Assembly: GCA_015680685.1 (NCBI GenBank)
Contig: MNCI01011093.1
Location: 1 to 29,781, forward strand
DNA: 29,781 nucleotides
From: Gnetum montanum
Taxonomy: Eukaryota > Streptophyta > Gnetopsida > Gnetales > Gnetaceae
Direction of reading: 5' to 3'
Shown here: positions 19,250-29,746 of the stretch, piece after piece
Layout of the letters: every line of letters begins with the position of its first letter
Position numbering within the stretch: position 1 is the stretch's first letter
Translations under genes and position numbers: made by a program
Notes under the pieces: generated by a model
Database searches by the model: none
What the model was told of the DNA's origin: nothing
What the model saw: the letters and a program-made list of their open reading frames with translations, nothing else

Positions 19250-19257
19250 TATTTATA
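19250..19257 (-). promoter_or_regulatory. LTR TATA box (element 2, 3' LTR)
   Basis: Minus-strand TATAAATA is preceded (in element direction) by the tandem array at 19268-19434. Confidence 0.6.
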
Positions 19258-19267
19258 GGCTTGGGAG

Positions 19268-19434
19268 AAACTACTCTAATAATTAGATTAACTACTCTAA
19301 TAATTAGAATAAAATGCTAGAGTAACTACTCTAATAATTAGAATAAACCACTAGAGTAATTGCTCTAATAATTAGAATAAACTGCAAGAGTAACTGCTCT
19401 AATAATTAGAATAAACTGCTAGAGTAACTACTCT
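19268..19434. repeat. AT-rich tandem array in U3
   Basis: Five copies of a unit built around CTCTAATAATTAG are present. Most are about 33-35 bases long and followed by AATAAACTGCTAGAGTAA-like spacers; the first spacing is shorter. Each unit contains CTAATAATTAG, an AT-rich near-palindrome. A partial sixth copy (ACTACTCT) runs into the LTR end. Confidence 0.9.
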
Positions 19435-19473
19435 CATCATATCCCCACGAATGAATGAAAACTCATCCTCGAG

Positions 19474-21470
19474 TACCTTACAAAATATTGGGAAGGTATG
19501 GAATTATTAACTAATTGACAACTGATGGTGGAATGGGATGACAAACTCAATGTGCCCAGTGAAGGAATCAATAAGTATATTACAACATTAGTGTTCATGA
19601 CCATTGCGGTGAACACTCATACGTAAATGACATCCAAGCCTTTATTTGGTAGCTTGAAGAGAAAAAGAGAGAGAGAGAGAATATGCAGCATGTTGCCACC
19701 AATGTCAAGATTGCGCTTTTCATTGTTTATCCATAGCCATGCCACCAAACTTGCTCCTTTTTTAAATGCTCTATTTCCAGTCCATCCTAAGTGTTTCCTC
19801 CAAGCCCAATCCATTGTTTGTATGATCACCATCTACACACACAACACAGTCACAAATGAGCAAGGATAGATAATCCACAATGCAGTTGATACCTTGCCTC
19901 GATATGAAGCGCATTGCGTGAGTTGTGGTTATGGCAGAAACTCGTTCGGAGATTTATCACAGGTGACTAATCAAGGTGCAAGGGTTAGGCAATTAGTAAA
20001 ATGAAAAAAATTGAAAAATTTGTGCCAGGATCCCCACAACTAAGAGCGAACCTTTGGTAGCTATAAGATGGAAAAATATGAGGAATAAGAAAGAAGGGAA
20101 AAAATAACAACGGAAATGCCAATAAAATGGATGTCATGGATGGGGATGAAAAAAAGATGATTGATTGCAAGAAATGTTTAAGGAAAAGAACTTAACAATT
20201 GCACCAAAAAGGAATGATAGTGAGTCCTCCCCAAAGTAGGTTCATGCCTTTTATGCCCTGACAAACACACAATCCAAAAAGTCTGTAGGCTCTAGGAATG
20301 TCATTTGGAAGAAAGAGTTAAAAACTTACACACAAGAATTCACCAAAGAAAAATAATGCATCAACCCAGAACAGACTAATGATAAAACTGGCAATGAGGT
20401 AGAAAATGGGAAGAAAGATGGAGAGGAGAGAATGGAATGGAATCCCAAGAACAAGGTTGTGTAAAGCCCCTTGTGTATTTTATGGTTAATGTGACTAAGT
20501 AGAACTCATCCCAAATCCAAACTCAAACAAACCACATCCAGTGACCTCGCATCAACAGACTTAACCAATCCATCCACTTGAAGCAACAAGAATTCTTTCA
20601 CAAAGAGCCACCACCATTTTGAGGAGACAAAGATGGAGAAGTAGGAAGTGAGAAAGGGCCTTAGTTAGAGAGAACCTTCAGGCATGGGTAACATGTCTTT
20701 CCAGTTCCATAAGTAGTGCTTGTAGCCCATAATGCTTTATTGTATCTAAGGGGTATGCTTTGAATTCTCACTTTTCTTTCTCTTCTTCTTCTTCTTCTTC
20801 TTCTTCTTCTTTTTGCATGAGAACCACACCATGCAAAGACTTATTTTTATTCACTCAACTTCCTGATTTTTGAACATTGTCAAAATGGTGGAAAACCCAA
20901 GAAAAAGCATCTAAGCAACCAAGAGAATGGCCAGCACAAATGCATTGAATCCCTTTGAAGCCATACCCTTCTCATCCTTTGAGTCTTTCCTTGGTTTGAA
21001 AAATACCTAGTCACCAATTCATGAACAAGTTTACTTAGAAAAAAGGGACTGTACAGTTCCAAGCCAAAGGAGACCATAGAGTTGTATGGATGAGTGGACG
21101 ACATGGACTCATTGCCTGTTTTACCAAAAGAACCATACCTTAATATCAGCATAATAATTCAAAGGTAAAAATCAAACATTAGCAATCAATATGATATAAT
21201 TTAATCCACCATCATGACCACTTATTAGATGATGAATAAAAGTAAATCAAGCAAACAAAAAAATAGTAAAAACATGAACGATGGTGTAAAACAAAATTAA
21301 GAAAATTTGAAAGAATGTGTAATACAAAAATTCAAAAAGAACTGAGGGCCTAGAACCATTAGCATAGGTGGCCATCTTTTCCACGACTAAGTTGGAAGGA
21401 GGAGATCTGAAATAGTGAGCAGGGTTGTCCATCAAGATAGGTAGCATGTGTACTAGCTATCCTAAGCTCC
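19474..21470 (-). pseudogene. Region between integrase and 3' LTR of element 2, possible third-ORF relic
   Basis: This region is collinear with 10286-12280 of element 1. Minus frames include 90 codons at 20880-21152, 66 codons at 21247-21447 with a hydrophobic end (FLYYTFFQIFLILFYTIV), and 61 codons at 19985-20170, also hydrophobic (LLAFPLLFFPFFLI). A segment near 20390-20640 reads in parallel with element 1 (GLYTTLFLGFHSIL). An env-like or other accessory ORF is possible; no diagnostic motif is visible. A CTT microsatellite at 20780-20811 interrupts it. Confidence 0.35.
20780..20811. repeat. (CTT)n microsatellite
   Basis: About ten TTC/CTT units. Element 1 has only a short TCTCTTTTTG stretch at the matching place, so the array expanded in element 2 alone. 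Confidence 0.95.
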
Positions 21471-21479
21471 TGGAAAGGT

Positions 21480-22600
21480 TTGGTTTATTGCACGTTGATC
21501 AAAAGTTTCTTATCCAGGCTCTCACATTGGAAAATTTGCATAAATAATATAATTTCCTTCCCATAGTGTTTGAAATTTAGTACATTATAGCACATGTGTG
21601 GGATTCTAGTAGAGAACCTTATCTCTTGGCTGATATTTAACTTTCCTAATTCTTAGGTCATGACACTGTTTATTGAAGGCCGTGTGTAATCCGTTAGATG
21701 ACAAGGCAGCTAATCAGTTTTCATCTAGCAAGTTAAGGATTACTAACCATTTTTTCTGCACTAGATCAAGGTCAAGGTTGAGGTCACATGCCATGGATAG
21801 TATATGGAGCTCTGTTTGAATGGGAAGCGTTGGTAATTTACCATACACTAACTCATAGGGAGAGTATCATGTAGGGAGTTTCCATGTGGAGCGGTATGCC
21901 CAAAGAGCATCATTCAGTTTAGTGCTCCAATCTCACCTAAACTTTCTAATGGTTCTAGTTAATATCTTTGTAATCTCCCTATTGGTGAATTCTGCTTGAC
22001 TGTTTGCTTAGGGGTGGTATGGTGTAGTCAATTTATGCTCAACCCCTAAGCGTTGCATTAATTTTCGAAACGTTGCACTTGTGAAGTGTGTATCATTGTC
22101 TGAAATAAGTGCATGCAACACACCAAACCTGTTTATGATTTGTTGTTGAAAAAATCATGCAACTGTAGATGATGTACAATCTTTAACAGTAGTTGCTTCG
22201 GCCTATTTTGTTAGGTAATCAATGACAAAAATAATATAAGATTTTCCATTAGACATTGGTGTAATTAGCCCCATAAAATCAATTCCCCAAATTTTGAATG
22301 GTTCTAATGGTTGAATCCATTATTGCAGACTCTCCATTCTAGCAGTCATTCCCCCATCATGTTGATAGTATTCACAAGATTGGACAAAACGATGGGCATC
22401 CCGAAATAATGTAGGCCAATAATATCCTGCAAGCAGGATCTTGATGGTCATTTGTCTCCCAGTGTAATGACCCCCACAAGGACCCTCATGAGTGTCTTGG
22501 AAAACTCGTAGTTGATCTATATCAAGAACACACCATCGAACCAAGCCACTAGAACACACTTTGTAAAGTTGCCCATTTATCTCCAAAAAGTACTTGGCTT
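21480..22600 (-). pseudogene. Integrase of element 2 (broken)
   Basis: Minus-strand translation shows HEGPCGGHYTGR, GYYWPTLFRDAH and SCEYYQ, so the zinc site keeps its first Cys and has Tyr at the second. Then come IDFMG, SDNDTHF, TPYHP and QAEFTNREI, in which the catalytic D, D and E are still readable. The C-terminal part includes KLNDALWAYRSTWK and KVLYWNPTHV. Several stops interrupt it (for example near 22320, 22180 and 22030). The longest open stretch is 88 codons at 22320-22586, the zinc-binding part. It corresponds segment by segment to the integrase of element 1. Confidence 0.83.
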
Positions 22601-22779
22601 GGTGAAGAAGCTTTTGTTTCTTGTTAAGGTTTAACTCTTATGGTGTTTGTTGGGTGAGGAGATAGGTAAGAATACTACTGTACCAGTTTGTCTCCATGGG
22701 TAATTAATTATTCACTACACCAGCAAAGAGGAATTCATTAGGAAAATGATAAAAAATTGGATACTCATCCTCTTTGTTG

Positions 22780-23165
22780 TCCCATCACAACCGAGATAAA
22801 TGATCAGCAACTACATTCTTGGTGCCCTTGCGATCGATCATCATTAAATCAAACTCTTGTAAGATTACAAGCCATTGTATGATATGAGGACTTACCATTG
22901 GCTTATTCATGAGGAATCAAATTGTACTATGATTTGTATGTATATATACTTTATATCCCAATACATAGTGTCTAAACTTTTCTAGTGCAAAGACTACAAT
23001 CATTAATTCTTTCTCTGTGGTAGTGTAGTTAAGTTGTGCACCAGCGATACTTCTACTTGCACAGTGGATGTAAAAAGGACGCTTCTAGTCATCTAACTGT
23101 GTAAGTACGGCTCCTAAAGCATAGTTGGATGCATCAATCATGATATGGAATGGTTTGAACCAGTC
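22780..23165 (-). pseudogene. RNase H of element 2 (broken)
   Basis: The minus-strand frame gives IMIDASNYALGAV, TTTEKELM, HTNHSTI and KNVVADHLSRL. The third acidic position is Asn (HTNH) where element 1 has Asp (HTDH), so the active site is damaged in addition to the stop codons. It lies between the reverse transcriptase and integrase relics, as in element 1. Confidence 0.78.
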
Positions 23166-23199
23166 AGGAGCTTGTAGAATGGGTGTTTCTACTAGCTTC

Positions 23200-24030
23200 T
23201 GTTTCACAGTTTAGAAAGCTAATTCACATTCTCTGGTTGACTCGAAAGGTATGTCCTTTTTTGTTAATTCCACCAATGGTTTGGCAACCTTTGAAAAGTT
23301 CTCAATAAATCTCGTATAGTAGCCAGTATGTCCAAGGAATGACCAAATATCTTTGATAGTTTTTGGTTGATGGGTAATTCCTTGGATAATTTTGATTTTC
23401 TCGAGGTATACCTCTATCCTTGTGCATGAGATTTTGTGTCCTAGTACTATGCCTTCTTGGACCATCAAATGGCTTTTCTGCTAGTTGAGCCTCAAATTGG
23501 TTTCTACACATCTTTTTAACACTTGCTCCAATCGGTCCAAGGCTCAATCAAAGTTTTCTCCATAAGTGGAGAATTCATCCATAAAGACCTCCATGCCATT
23601 CCCTATTTTCCATTGGAATATGCTTAGAACTAGTCATTGAAATGTTACAGGGGCATTGCATAAGCCAAACAACATCTATTTGTATGTGAACGTTCCCCAA
23701 GGACTGGTGAACGTAGTCTTGGCTTGGTCTTCAAGGGCTATTTGTATTTGGTTATATCCGCTATATCAATCCAGAAAACTGTAATAGCGATGCCCTACGA
23801 TGGTGTCTAAGACTTGGTTAACAAATGGCAATGGAAAGTGATCTATGAATGTTGCCATATTTAGTAGACTGAAATCTATGCACACCCTTCATTTTCCTCC
23901 CTTTTTAGGCATACTAACTAAGGGGCTAACCCATTCACTATTAGCAATGGGGTATATGAACCCCGCATTGAGAAGTTGTTTGATTTCTTCCTTAACTACT
24001 TGCTTCAGCTTAGGGTGCAATTGCCTCTAT
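23200..24030 (-). pseudogene. Reverse transcriptase of element 2 (broken)
   Basis: The minus strand reads LKQVVKEEIKQLLNAG, VCIDFSLLN, YYSFLD (then a stop), YSGYNQIQIA, FGLCNAPVTFQ and VFMDEFSTYG, followed by GHKIS and FLGHTGYYTRFIENF in the 85-codon open stretch 23211-23468. The catalytic box is again FMDE rather than FMDD. At least five stops fall in the core. The 81-codon frame at 23302-23547 is a shadow. Confidence 0.87.
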
Positions 24031-24167
24031 GGTTGTCTTTGAGGCTTCATTGAGGGATCAATGTAAATTCTATGTTGGCATATCCTAGGATCTATTCTAG
24101 TTAATTCGTGATATGACCAAGCAAAGGCTTCCGACCATTTATTTATTACCTTCAGTAGTTCTTCTTT

Positions 24168-24404
24168 CTATTGAGGAGCAAGCTTAGCATTGATAATTAC
24201 CAATTTTCCATTTTTAAGGAACGTGTATTCCATACCAGTGGGCAATGGTTTTAGCTCAAGGGACTCCTGCTTAAATTTCTCAGGGATTTCCAACTTCCCC
24301 CAATTGATATTTTCAAGGTTAAGACTTGGAAGTTGGTAATGGACTTGCTCTAATGCATCTATGTTATCAATGTAAGCACAAGTCAAACCCTTAGTTGGTT
24401 CCAT
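24168..24404 (-). pseudogene. Protease-reverse transcriptase linker of element 2
   Basis: A 78-codon open segment with WGKLEIPEKFKQE, LELKPLP and KLVIINAKLAPQ is nearly identical to 15005-15241. It overlaps the end of the preceding 356-codon open segment in another frame, so a frameshift lies near 24400. Confidence 0.75.
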
Positions 24405-25453
24405 GCATATGAGTAACTGCTTTCGTAATCAGTTTTCAGCCACTGGGTGTCTTCTTGTTGTGTGGTTACTACATACAGACATCTTTGTATGTTAATCACT
24501 TGTGCACACTGATTGCATACAAGCAATGCTAAACTTTGCATAAACCATGACCTCTGCACGTAATTACACCTTGTGTCACTATCTGCGATGCACAAAACTT
24601 TCTTCTTCTCGATCTTTCCGAATGTATTTTCCTTTGATATTTCTAGGGAAAGATCATGGATTCTAGGGTGTGCGTAGATGGTGCTTAGCCATGCTCTTCC
24701 CATTATGATTGGGAAGTCCCCCTTATCGTTATTTACCTGAATCACTAGGAAGTCAACTAAGTACAACCACCCACAAAAAATGGTAACAATGTCTTCCACC
24801 AGTCCCAATGGGGTAGTGATGGACTGGTCGGCCAACTCTAGATGGATGTTGCTCTTTTTCAATGGAGGCAGGTTCCAGGCCTTGTACATTTCTTGAGAAA
24901 TAAAGTTGACAATGGAACTTGAATCCAAAAGATGCTTGCATGACACATTACCAGCGATTTGTAAGTATATCAGAGGACTTCCAAGATCAAATAATTTCCT
25001 GGGAACGTGGCCAGCTTTGATCCAATTGGTGATGGCATGTGTTAGCATGACCATATGCATTGAGTGCCGTGATTGGGTTGAAGGGGGCTCTAAAGTTTTG
25101 ATTGATACTGAGGCGTCTAAGGAATCAGCCGCTTGTGATTGTAAGGGCTTGGTTGGACCATTGGTTATAAAGAAAGGTCTTTTCTTCATGTGGTTGTTGG
25201 AACCAATAGTAGGTTGAGAGTTAACAGCCCTCATGACGTTATGTTGATGTAGCTGGGTAGGGATTTCACCTTTCATCGTGGGAGTAGGTGGTAGTGGAGA
25301 TATTGGTGGAAGAGATGAGACTGGATGAGAAGGATGATATGCTTGTGGAATATCACCTTTAGAAGATGGAGTCCCATAATACTCATGAGCTTGGTAGTGA
25401 GGTTGAGGAGTGACGTAATCAGTACAGTCACATGGGGAGATTGGTTGTTGCAT
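24383..25453 (-). pseudogene. Linker plus aspartic protease of element 2, longest open stretch (356 codons)
   Basis: This is the longest uninterrupted frame in the window. Residues 1-60 are Pro/Gln/Tyr/His-rich (linker after the zinc knuckle). The protease core begins near residue 170: LLDSSSIVNFIS at about 175-186 replaces the active-site D-S-G by D-S-S, and IIMGRAWLSTI at about 249-259 is the second conserved block. The rest runs toward the linker of reverse transcriptase. The Gly-to-Ser change next to the catalytic Asp should impair the enzyme. Openness here is probably chance survival, since both neighbours are full of stops and the first Met is internal to the polyprotein. Confidence 0.82.
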
Positions 25454-26000
25454 GTAATATCTAGCCGGGTCAAGTTACCGGTAAGGATACTGTTGCCTTG
25501 GTGATGGCATTCCCCATGATTTTGGGTGCAGCCACTATTGATATTTTTCAATTAATTATGATGGAGTTCCACTGGGATAATATGTTAAGGGTTGCTAGAA
25601 CTGCCTTGGGTTACCTTGAGGATAAGGTAACCTTCGGGGTGTTTGCATTTTGTTTAATCGTGGGTTGAGTGCATACATCCTAGACTCCTATAGATGTGAG
25701 ACTATAGGGAAAAATCCCTTAGGATGGTCATATTGACATATCTCACATCCACTATCATTGTCTGTTTCCAAATCCACAACCTCTTCAATGATGCCAACTT
25801 TGCCCTTACCCTTGCTATGTGCATGTTTAGCCTCTTTCTTTTTTATTTTCTAACTACCTTGCTCTCTAGACTCCTCTACTATTTTAAGAACTATTTGAAA
25901 TCTATTGTCTAGGGAATCCCATATTTGTTCTACCTTTGCTAAAACTTTTGATGTCATCTTTTGGATAGGCAAATTTTTCCTATTCACCATCTCTTCGAGT
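25454..26000 (-). pseudogene. Gag C-terminus of element 2: zinc knuckle and Pro-rich linker
   Basis: The minus strand gives NRKNLPIQKM near 25980, a Lys-rich stretch (KKKEAKHAHSKGKGK), then GCEICQYDHPKGFF near 25710-25760. The knuckle keeps C-X2-C-X3-H but has Phe where element 1 has the last Cys. A segment of about 310-320 bases that element 1 has lost follows (about 25383-25698). It encodes Pro/Gln/Tyr-rich sequence such as QTPRRLPYPQGNPRQF, with stops. Confidence 0.72.
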
Positions 26001-26784
26001 GGTGACTCTTCTTCATCCTCACAAAATCTTACTCCCCTCTTCCAAAGGGAAGGATCACAGTTATACTCTTTTGCACTTTCTCTCTTCCATAGCTCACCTT
26101 CTTCCTTAGCAACTTACTCCAATATTCTTTGAATTTGATGGGACCTAAGCTCGGATAGTCTCCCTTGGGCATAAGTCTAAAGGGTTCTTCTCGTTTCATG
26201 CTTAAGCCCATCCATGAGATGGTGCAGTTGATCCCTTTGTGAATAACCATGGCCAAGACAACGATGTAACAGTGCATAGTATTGTCCCATGACAACATCC
26301 AAGGATTCATGTCCTCCTTGTTTCTAGCCTTGGATTTGCTTTTGCAAGTTAGACACTTGGGAGTACATTTGGTACTTGTCATTAAACAGTTCTAACATAG
26401 TACTCCACCTACGAATAAATTCTAATTCTAAGGACCGTACTAACTTTCTGCTTCTTTAACTAGTGTTTGTGGCAAAAACTTAAGTTTTTTCCATTCATTC
26501 TCTATGTTTTGTAAGGCACACACATAATGGAATTCTTGTAAATGATTCTGAGGATCAGCATTGTATCCCCCTTCAAATCATGGGATATTGTTCATATCTA
26601 GTCTCTTGATCCTACTATCTTTCTGGTGCCTTGTTAGAATTCTAATAGCCTCAATTATGTCTAACATACTTTGAGTAGCGAGTAGGGGTTCATCATGATT
26701 GTCTCATCCATGACATCTATGATTCCTATGTTGTTCCCTACTCTCCCTTCTTCTATGTTATGACTCTCTAGAGTGTCCTCGTCT
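26000..26784 (-). pseudogene. Second gag capsid module of element 2 (subfamily A)
   Basis: From the junction near 26784 the minus strand resembles element 1 gag from about 17310 downward: RLDMNNIPRFEGGYN-like, NIENEWKKLKFLP, KQIQG, GHGYSQRD and LLRKK-side sequence, then GVRFCEDEEESPLEEM. This is a second copy of the capsid region, after the subfamily B copy at 26784-27497. The 117-codon frame at 26029-26382 is mostly a shadow of this reading. Stops interrupt the true frame. Confidence 0.75.
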
Positions 26785-27497
26785 CCTTTCCTGGCATATA
26801 TCTGCAGGGTCTCCCTTGTTTCATTATGGACCCCATCCATGATGTGATACATTAGCCTTTCCTTGGAGAACCCATGGCCTGGGCATTTGTTTAACAAAGA
26901 GTAATATCTTTCTAAGGCCATGTCCAAGGGTTCATGTCGTGCTTGTTTCCACTCTTGGATTTGTTTCCTCAAGGCTGACACTCTTGCATAGGTTTGGTAT
27001 CTTTCAGTGAAGAGCTCTACCATTGTCGGCTAATGTTGAATTACTTTTGGTTTTAAGGACATGTACCATACTTTTGCTTGGTCAACGAGTGTAATAGGAA
27101 AGAGCTTAAGTTTTTGCCACCCATTTTCAATATTGTTCCATACATAGGCATCATGGAAGGCTTGTAAATTATGTTGTGAATCTAAATCATATCCTCCTAA
27201 AAACTTGGGAAAGTTGTTTAAATCAAGCCTGGGTAGACGGATTTCCTTGCAATGCCTATGAGGTATTCGAACAGCCTCTTGTATATGCATTAGGCTCTTA
27301 GTGGCCAATAGGGGTTCATCGTCACTAGGTAGGTCATGAGTTTGTGAGTTGGAACGATGTTGTCTTCGTTTATGTACATAGGAGACCCCTGCATAAGATT
27401 GAGTACTCCAAACTTCATCTTCATCATAAATTTCATTAGTTCTTCAATGAATTACCTCACTTGTTGTTGTGTTACCATAGTCTTATGAGAGAGACAT
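26784..27497 (-). pseudogene. First gag capsid module of element 2 (subfamily B)
   Basis: Gag would form the particle shell. The likely start is the minus-strand ATG at 27497 (MSLS), about 115 bases after the primer site. One frame, with about three stops, continues through the 92-codon segment 27030-27308 (LPRLDLNNFPKFLGGYDLD, NIENGWQKLKLFP, AKVWYMSLKPK) and the 120-codon segment 26661-27023 (MVELFTERYQTYARV, KQIQEWKQARHEPLD, LLNKCPGHGFSKERL, ETRETLQIYARKG). It matches the retrotransposon Gag domain. It lacks the Ser/Arg-rich N-terminal part of subfamily A. After ARKG the reading enters subfamily A sequence in the wrong frame and soon stops. Confidence 0.85.
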
Positions 27498-27610
27498 TAT
27501 TGTGAATCATGTCTGACTTAATTAAAATTAATTTCTTTTCTAAAAGATATATCATTAATACTTTGTTACAAAGATCTTGTATGATATAACTAATCTAAAT
27601 AACTAGCACC

Positions 27611-27630
27611 ATCCCTGACAACGGTGCCGA
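27611..27630 (-). other. Primer-binding site of element 2 (tRNA-Asp type)
   Basis: The minus strand reads TCGGCACCGTTGTCAGGGAT immediately inside the 5' LTR. It is closer to the TGGCGCCGTTGCCGGGGA consensus than the site of element 1, consistent with a tRNA-Asp primer. Confidence 0.8.
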
Positions 27631-28483
27631 TGATGAGTGGTGAGGTACCCCTACACTCAACCATATGAATATGAGTGTTCACGCATAATCTGGTCGAACT
27701 CCGTAGATGGACTAGTTGTGGTATCTAGATAGTTACATGTTGATAGCAGTTCGTTGTCTTCCCACCTGGACTAGTATTTGCTTTGTCACATATGGTTTAG
27801 TCTAGAGTGAGGTGAATGATATGATTTCTAACACTAGGCTACTCCTAGAGACAATGGAAAATAATCTTGATTAAACTAATAAGCAATAGGAAATAAAGTC
27901 TAAGCTAGCCTAAGTGCAATGAGCATCCGTCCTTAATCATCCGTACGCATCTTGGACCTCATGTACTACTTTTGGGATTACCAAGCACACATTACTTAAG
28001 CACTGCTAAATATGCTACTAGGTTACCAAGTAGTTACACCTCAATGTTTGTGATTAAGTCATACTCATTTCGCATTTAACAACAGGAATAGTAAATGACG
28101 GTAAAAAAATATTAACTAAGAAAATAGTACATAAAAATAATAATTAAAACTAAGTGAATGTTGCAATGATGGAGTAATCTCGATCTTTATTGCTGATCAT
28201 GTGTGTGTCCAAGTACATCACACTCGAATAAAGGTTCTGTACAATTACAATCATCACACTGTGAGCATGCACTGGGAAAAGAACTGAAATGAATTGAAAA
28301 CTGGCAAAAAGACTCTACTCTAACACTTTCTAACTCTTCCCTTTCCTGTGCATCCAAATGTGGTATTTATAGGCCTACACAGGAATCACGATATTGTGTA
28401 TTTGATATCATTATCTAGGCTGCGATATTGGATACCCGATATCGAGGATTTGATATCGAGGCCTAGCAAAACACAATTCATTA
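27631..28483 (-). repeat. 5' LTR of element 2 (subfamily B)
   Basis: It begins TGATGAGTGGTGAGG at 27631 next to the primer site and probably ends TTCATTA at 28483, a decayed form of the TTCATCA end. The first 70 or so bases match the other LTRs closely. After that, only blocks match, such as GATTACCAAGC and GGTTACCAAG near 27970-28030. It has minus-strand TATAAATA at 28364-28371, AATAAA at 28196-28201 and a GATATC/GATATT cluster at about 28390-28460. The right border is uncertain by a few bases. Confidence 0.85.
28364..28371 (-). promoter_or_regulatory. LTR TATA box (element 2, 5' LTR)
   Basis: Minus-strand TATAAATA lies just downstream of GATATC-type repeats. It is the promoter position for element 2 transcription. 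Confidence 0.65.
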
Positions 28484-29746
28484 AAAGGTATGATCCCTTG
28501 CTTGCTTTCCCCTATTCATAATGAGTTCCTATAGGAAGGAAAATTTAGAGAGGAGATTTGTTTAGTAATAGTTGAGTCAACAGATCACAAGATGCCTAGG
28601 ATGGATAGCTAGAACTTTGAATGCATCAAAGCCTATTGGAATATCATTGGAAGGTATTTTGAGGATCTTTTTTGAGCAGAATTCCAGTATGGTACTTTTC
28701 CCAAAGCTTGGAATAATACCTTCATTATCTTGTTGCCTAAGAAGGAGAAGGTGCAATTCCCAGGGGATTGCAGGCCTACTAGTCTTTACAATAGTTTTTA
28801 TAAAAAATTTTACAAGCTTTTGATGAATTACTTAAAGTCCTTGTTATCCAATATCATAGAGGCGGGTCAATTAGGATTCATCCCTAGGAGGAATATTATT
28901 GATAATGTCATTGTAGTAAATAAGGCTTTGTATTGGGCTTACATTTAGAAATAAGAGATTTGCTTTCTCAAATTTGATTTATCAAAATCATATGTAAGGT
29001 GGACTAGAATGTCTTACTTTTCACCCTGAAGGAGTTGTGGTTTTGTAGAGGGTTCTATGAGATGATTAGGTTAATGCTTTCTATAGTTAGATTTCAAGTT
29101 TCCTTACATGGATATATATCTCAGCAATTTTACCAAGGGTGGGGACTTTAGTAAGTTAACCCTTTATCATCATATCACTTTGCTATTATTGCTAATAACC
29201 TTTGCAAATAAATCAAAAAGTTGAATGTCAAATTTGTGTTTCCTTGAAACCTTTATACTCTTCAATATGTAGATGACACAATGATTTTTATTCCACCATT
29301 TGTCCTTGAGGCTAGAAAGGTGATGTAGGCATTGAATAGATTTTGTTGGTTAATAGGGCTTAAAGTTAATTGGAACAAGACAAATATTTTCCATGTGGAG
29401 TGCCTAATAAAAAAGGTTTGAGCATATCAGACATATTTTTGGGTGTAATATTGGCTCACTCCTAGCTAACTATTTAGGAAAACCTTTGTTTTGCAAATGG
29501 AAATTAGCTAACAATTGGAAGGAAGTGTTGAGAAAAATGCATAAGAAGTTGACCTCTTGGAAAGGTATGTTTCTATGTTCCATAGGTAAGCTAACTTTGG
29601 CTAAATATGTCCTTTCAAGCATTTCCATTTATAGTGCATTGGTTAGCCTAATTTGTTTCACAAGTCGATTAGATTGTAGGGAATTTCCTTTAGTATAGTG
29701 GGGAAGAGCATCACCAATTTCATTTGATTGCTTAGGATAAGGTGGC
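28484..29746 (+). pseudogene. Plant L1-type LINE ORF2 reverse-transcriptase relic
   Basis: LINE ORF2 reverse-transcribes its own RNA at the target site. Plus-strand frames give FPKAWNNTFIILLPKK (about 28695-28745), GDCRPTSLYNSFYKKFYKLL, GQLGFIPRRNIIDNV, KFDLSKSY at 28970-28993 (motif A with Asp), and YVDDT at 29266-29280 (catalytic box, in another frame). Next come LTSWKGMFLCSIGKLTLAKYVLSSISIY in the 70-codon segment 29486-29698 and HHQFHLIA near 29710-29735. This is the motif order of plant L1-type reverse transcriptase and its C-terminal domain. Stops and frameshifts are frequent. The endonuclease part is absent, and the relic is cut at 29747 by an LTR. Confidence 0.85.

Larger units (their letters stand above)
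19071..19439 (-). repeat. 3' LTR of element 2, right part (U3/R side)
   Basis: This continues the LTR interrupted at 9437. It starts with the duplicated CTCGT and then CTTTATT, matching the element 1 LTR from about 18794 onward, and ends CTCATCA at 19439. It carries minus-strand AATAAA at 19077-19082 and TATAAATA at 19250-19257. The U3 part is an AT-rich tandem array in place of the GATATC cluster of the element 1 LTRs. Confidence 0.88.
8843..28483 (-). mobile_element. Composite Ty3/gypsy (Athila/Tat-type) LTR retrotransposon, element 2
   Basis: This minus-strand element has its 5' LTR at 27631-28483, tRNA-Asp-type primer site at 27611-27630, gag, protease, reverse transcriptase, RNase H, integrase and a 3' non-pol region. 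Its 3' LTR is split into 8843-9437 and 19071-19439 by the insertion of element 1. Without that insertion and one copy of the target duplication it is about 10.0 kb. The two LTRs are of different subfamilies, and the gag region carries two joined modules (junction about 26784). The outer flanks, ATCTA on the left and AAAGG on the right, show no target duplication. I infer that the element is the product of a rearrangement between two related elements. All genes are broken. Confidence 0.8.

Noticed and set aside
19268-19434. CRISPR-like regular repeats
   Set aside because: The units are contiguous with near-identical spacers inside an LTR; this is a tandem array in plant DNA.
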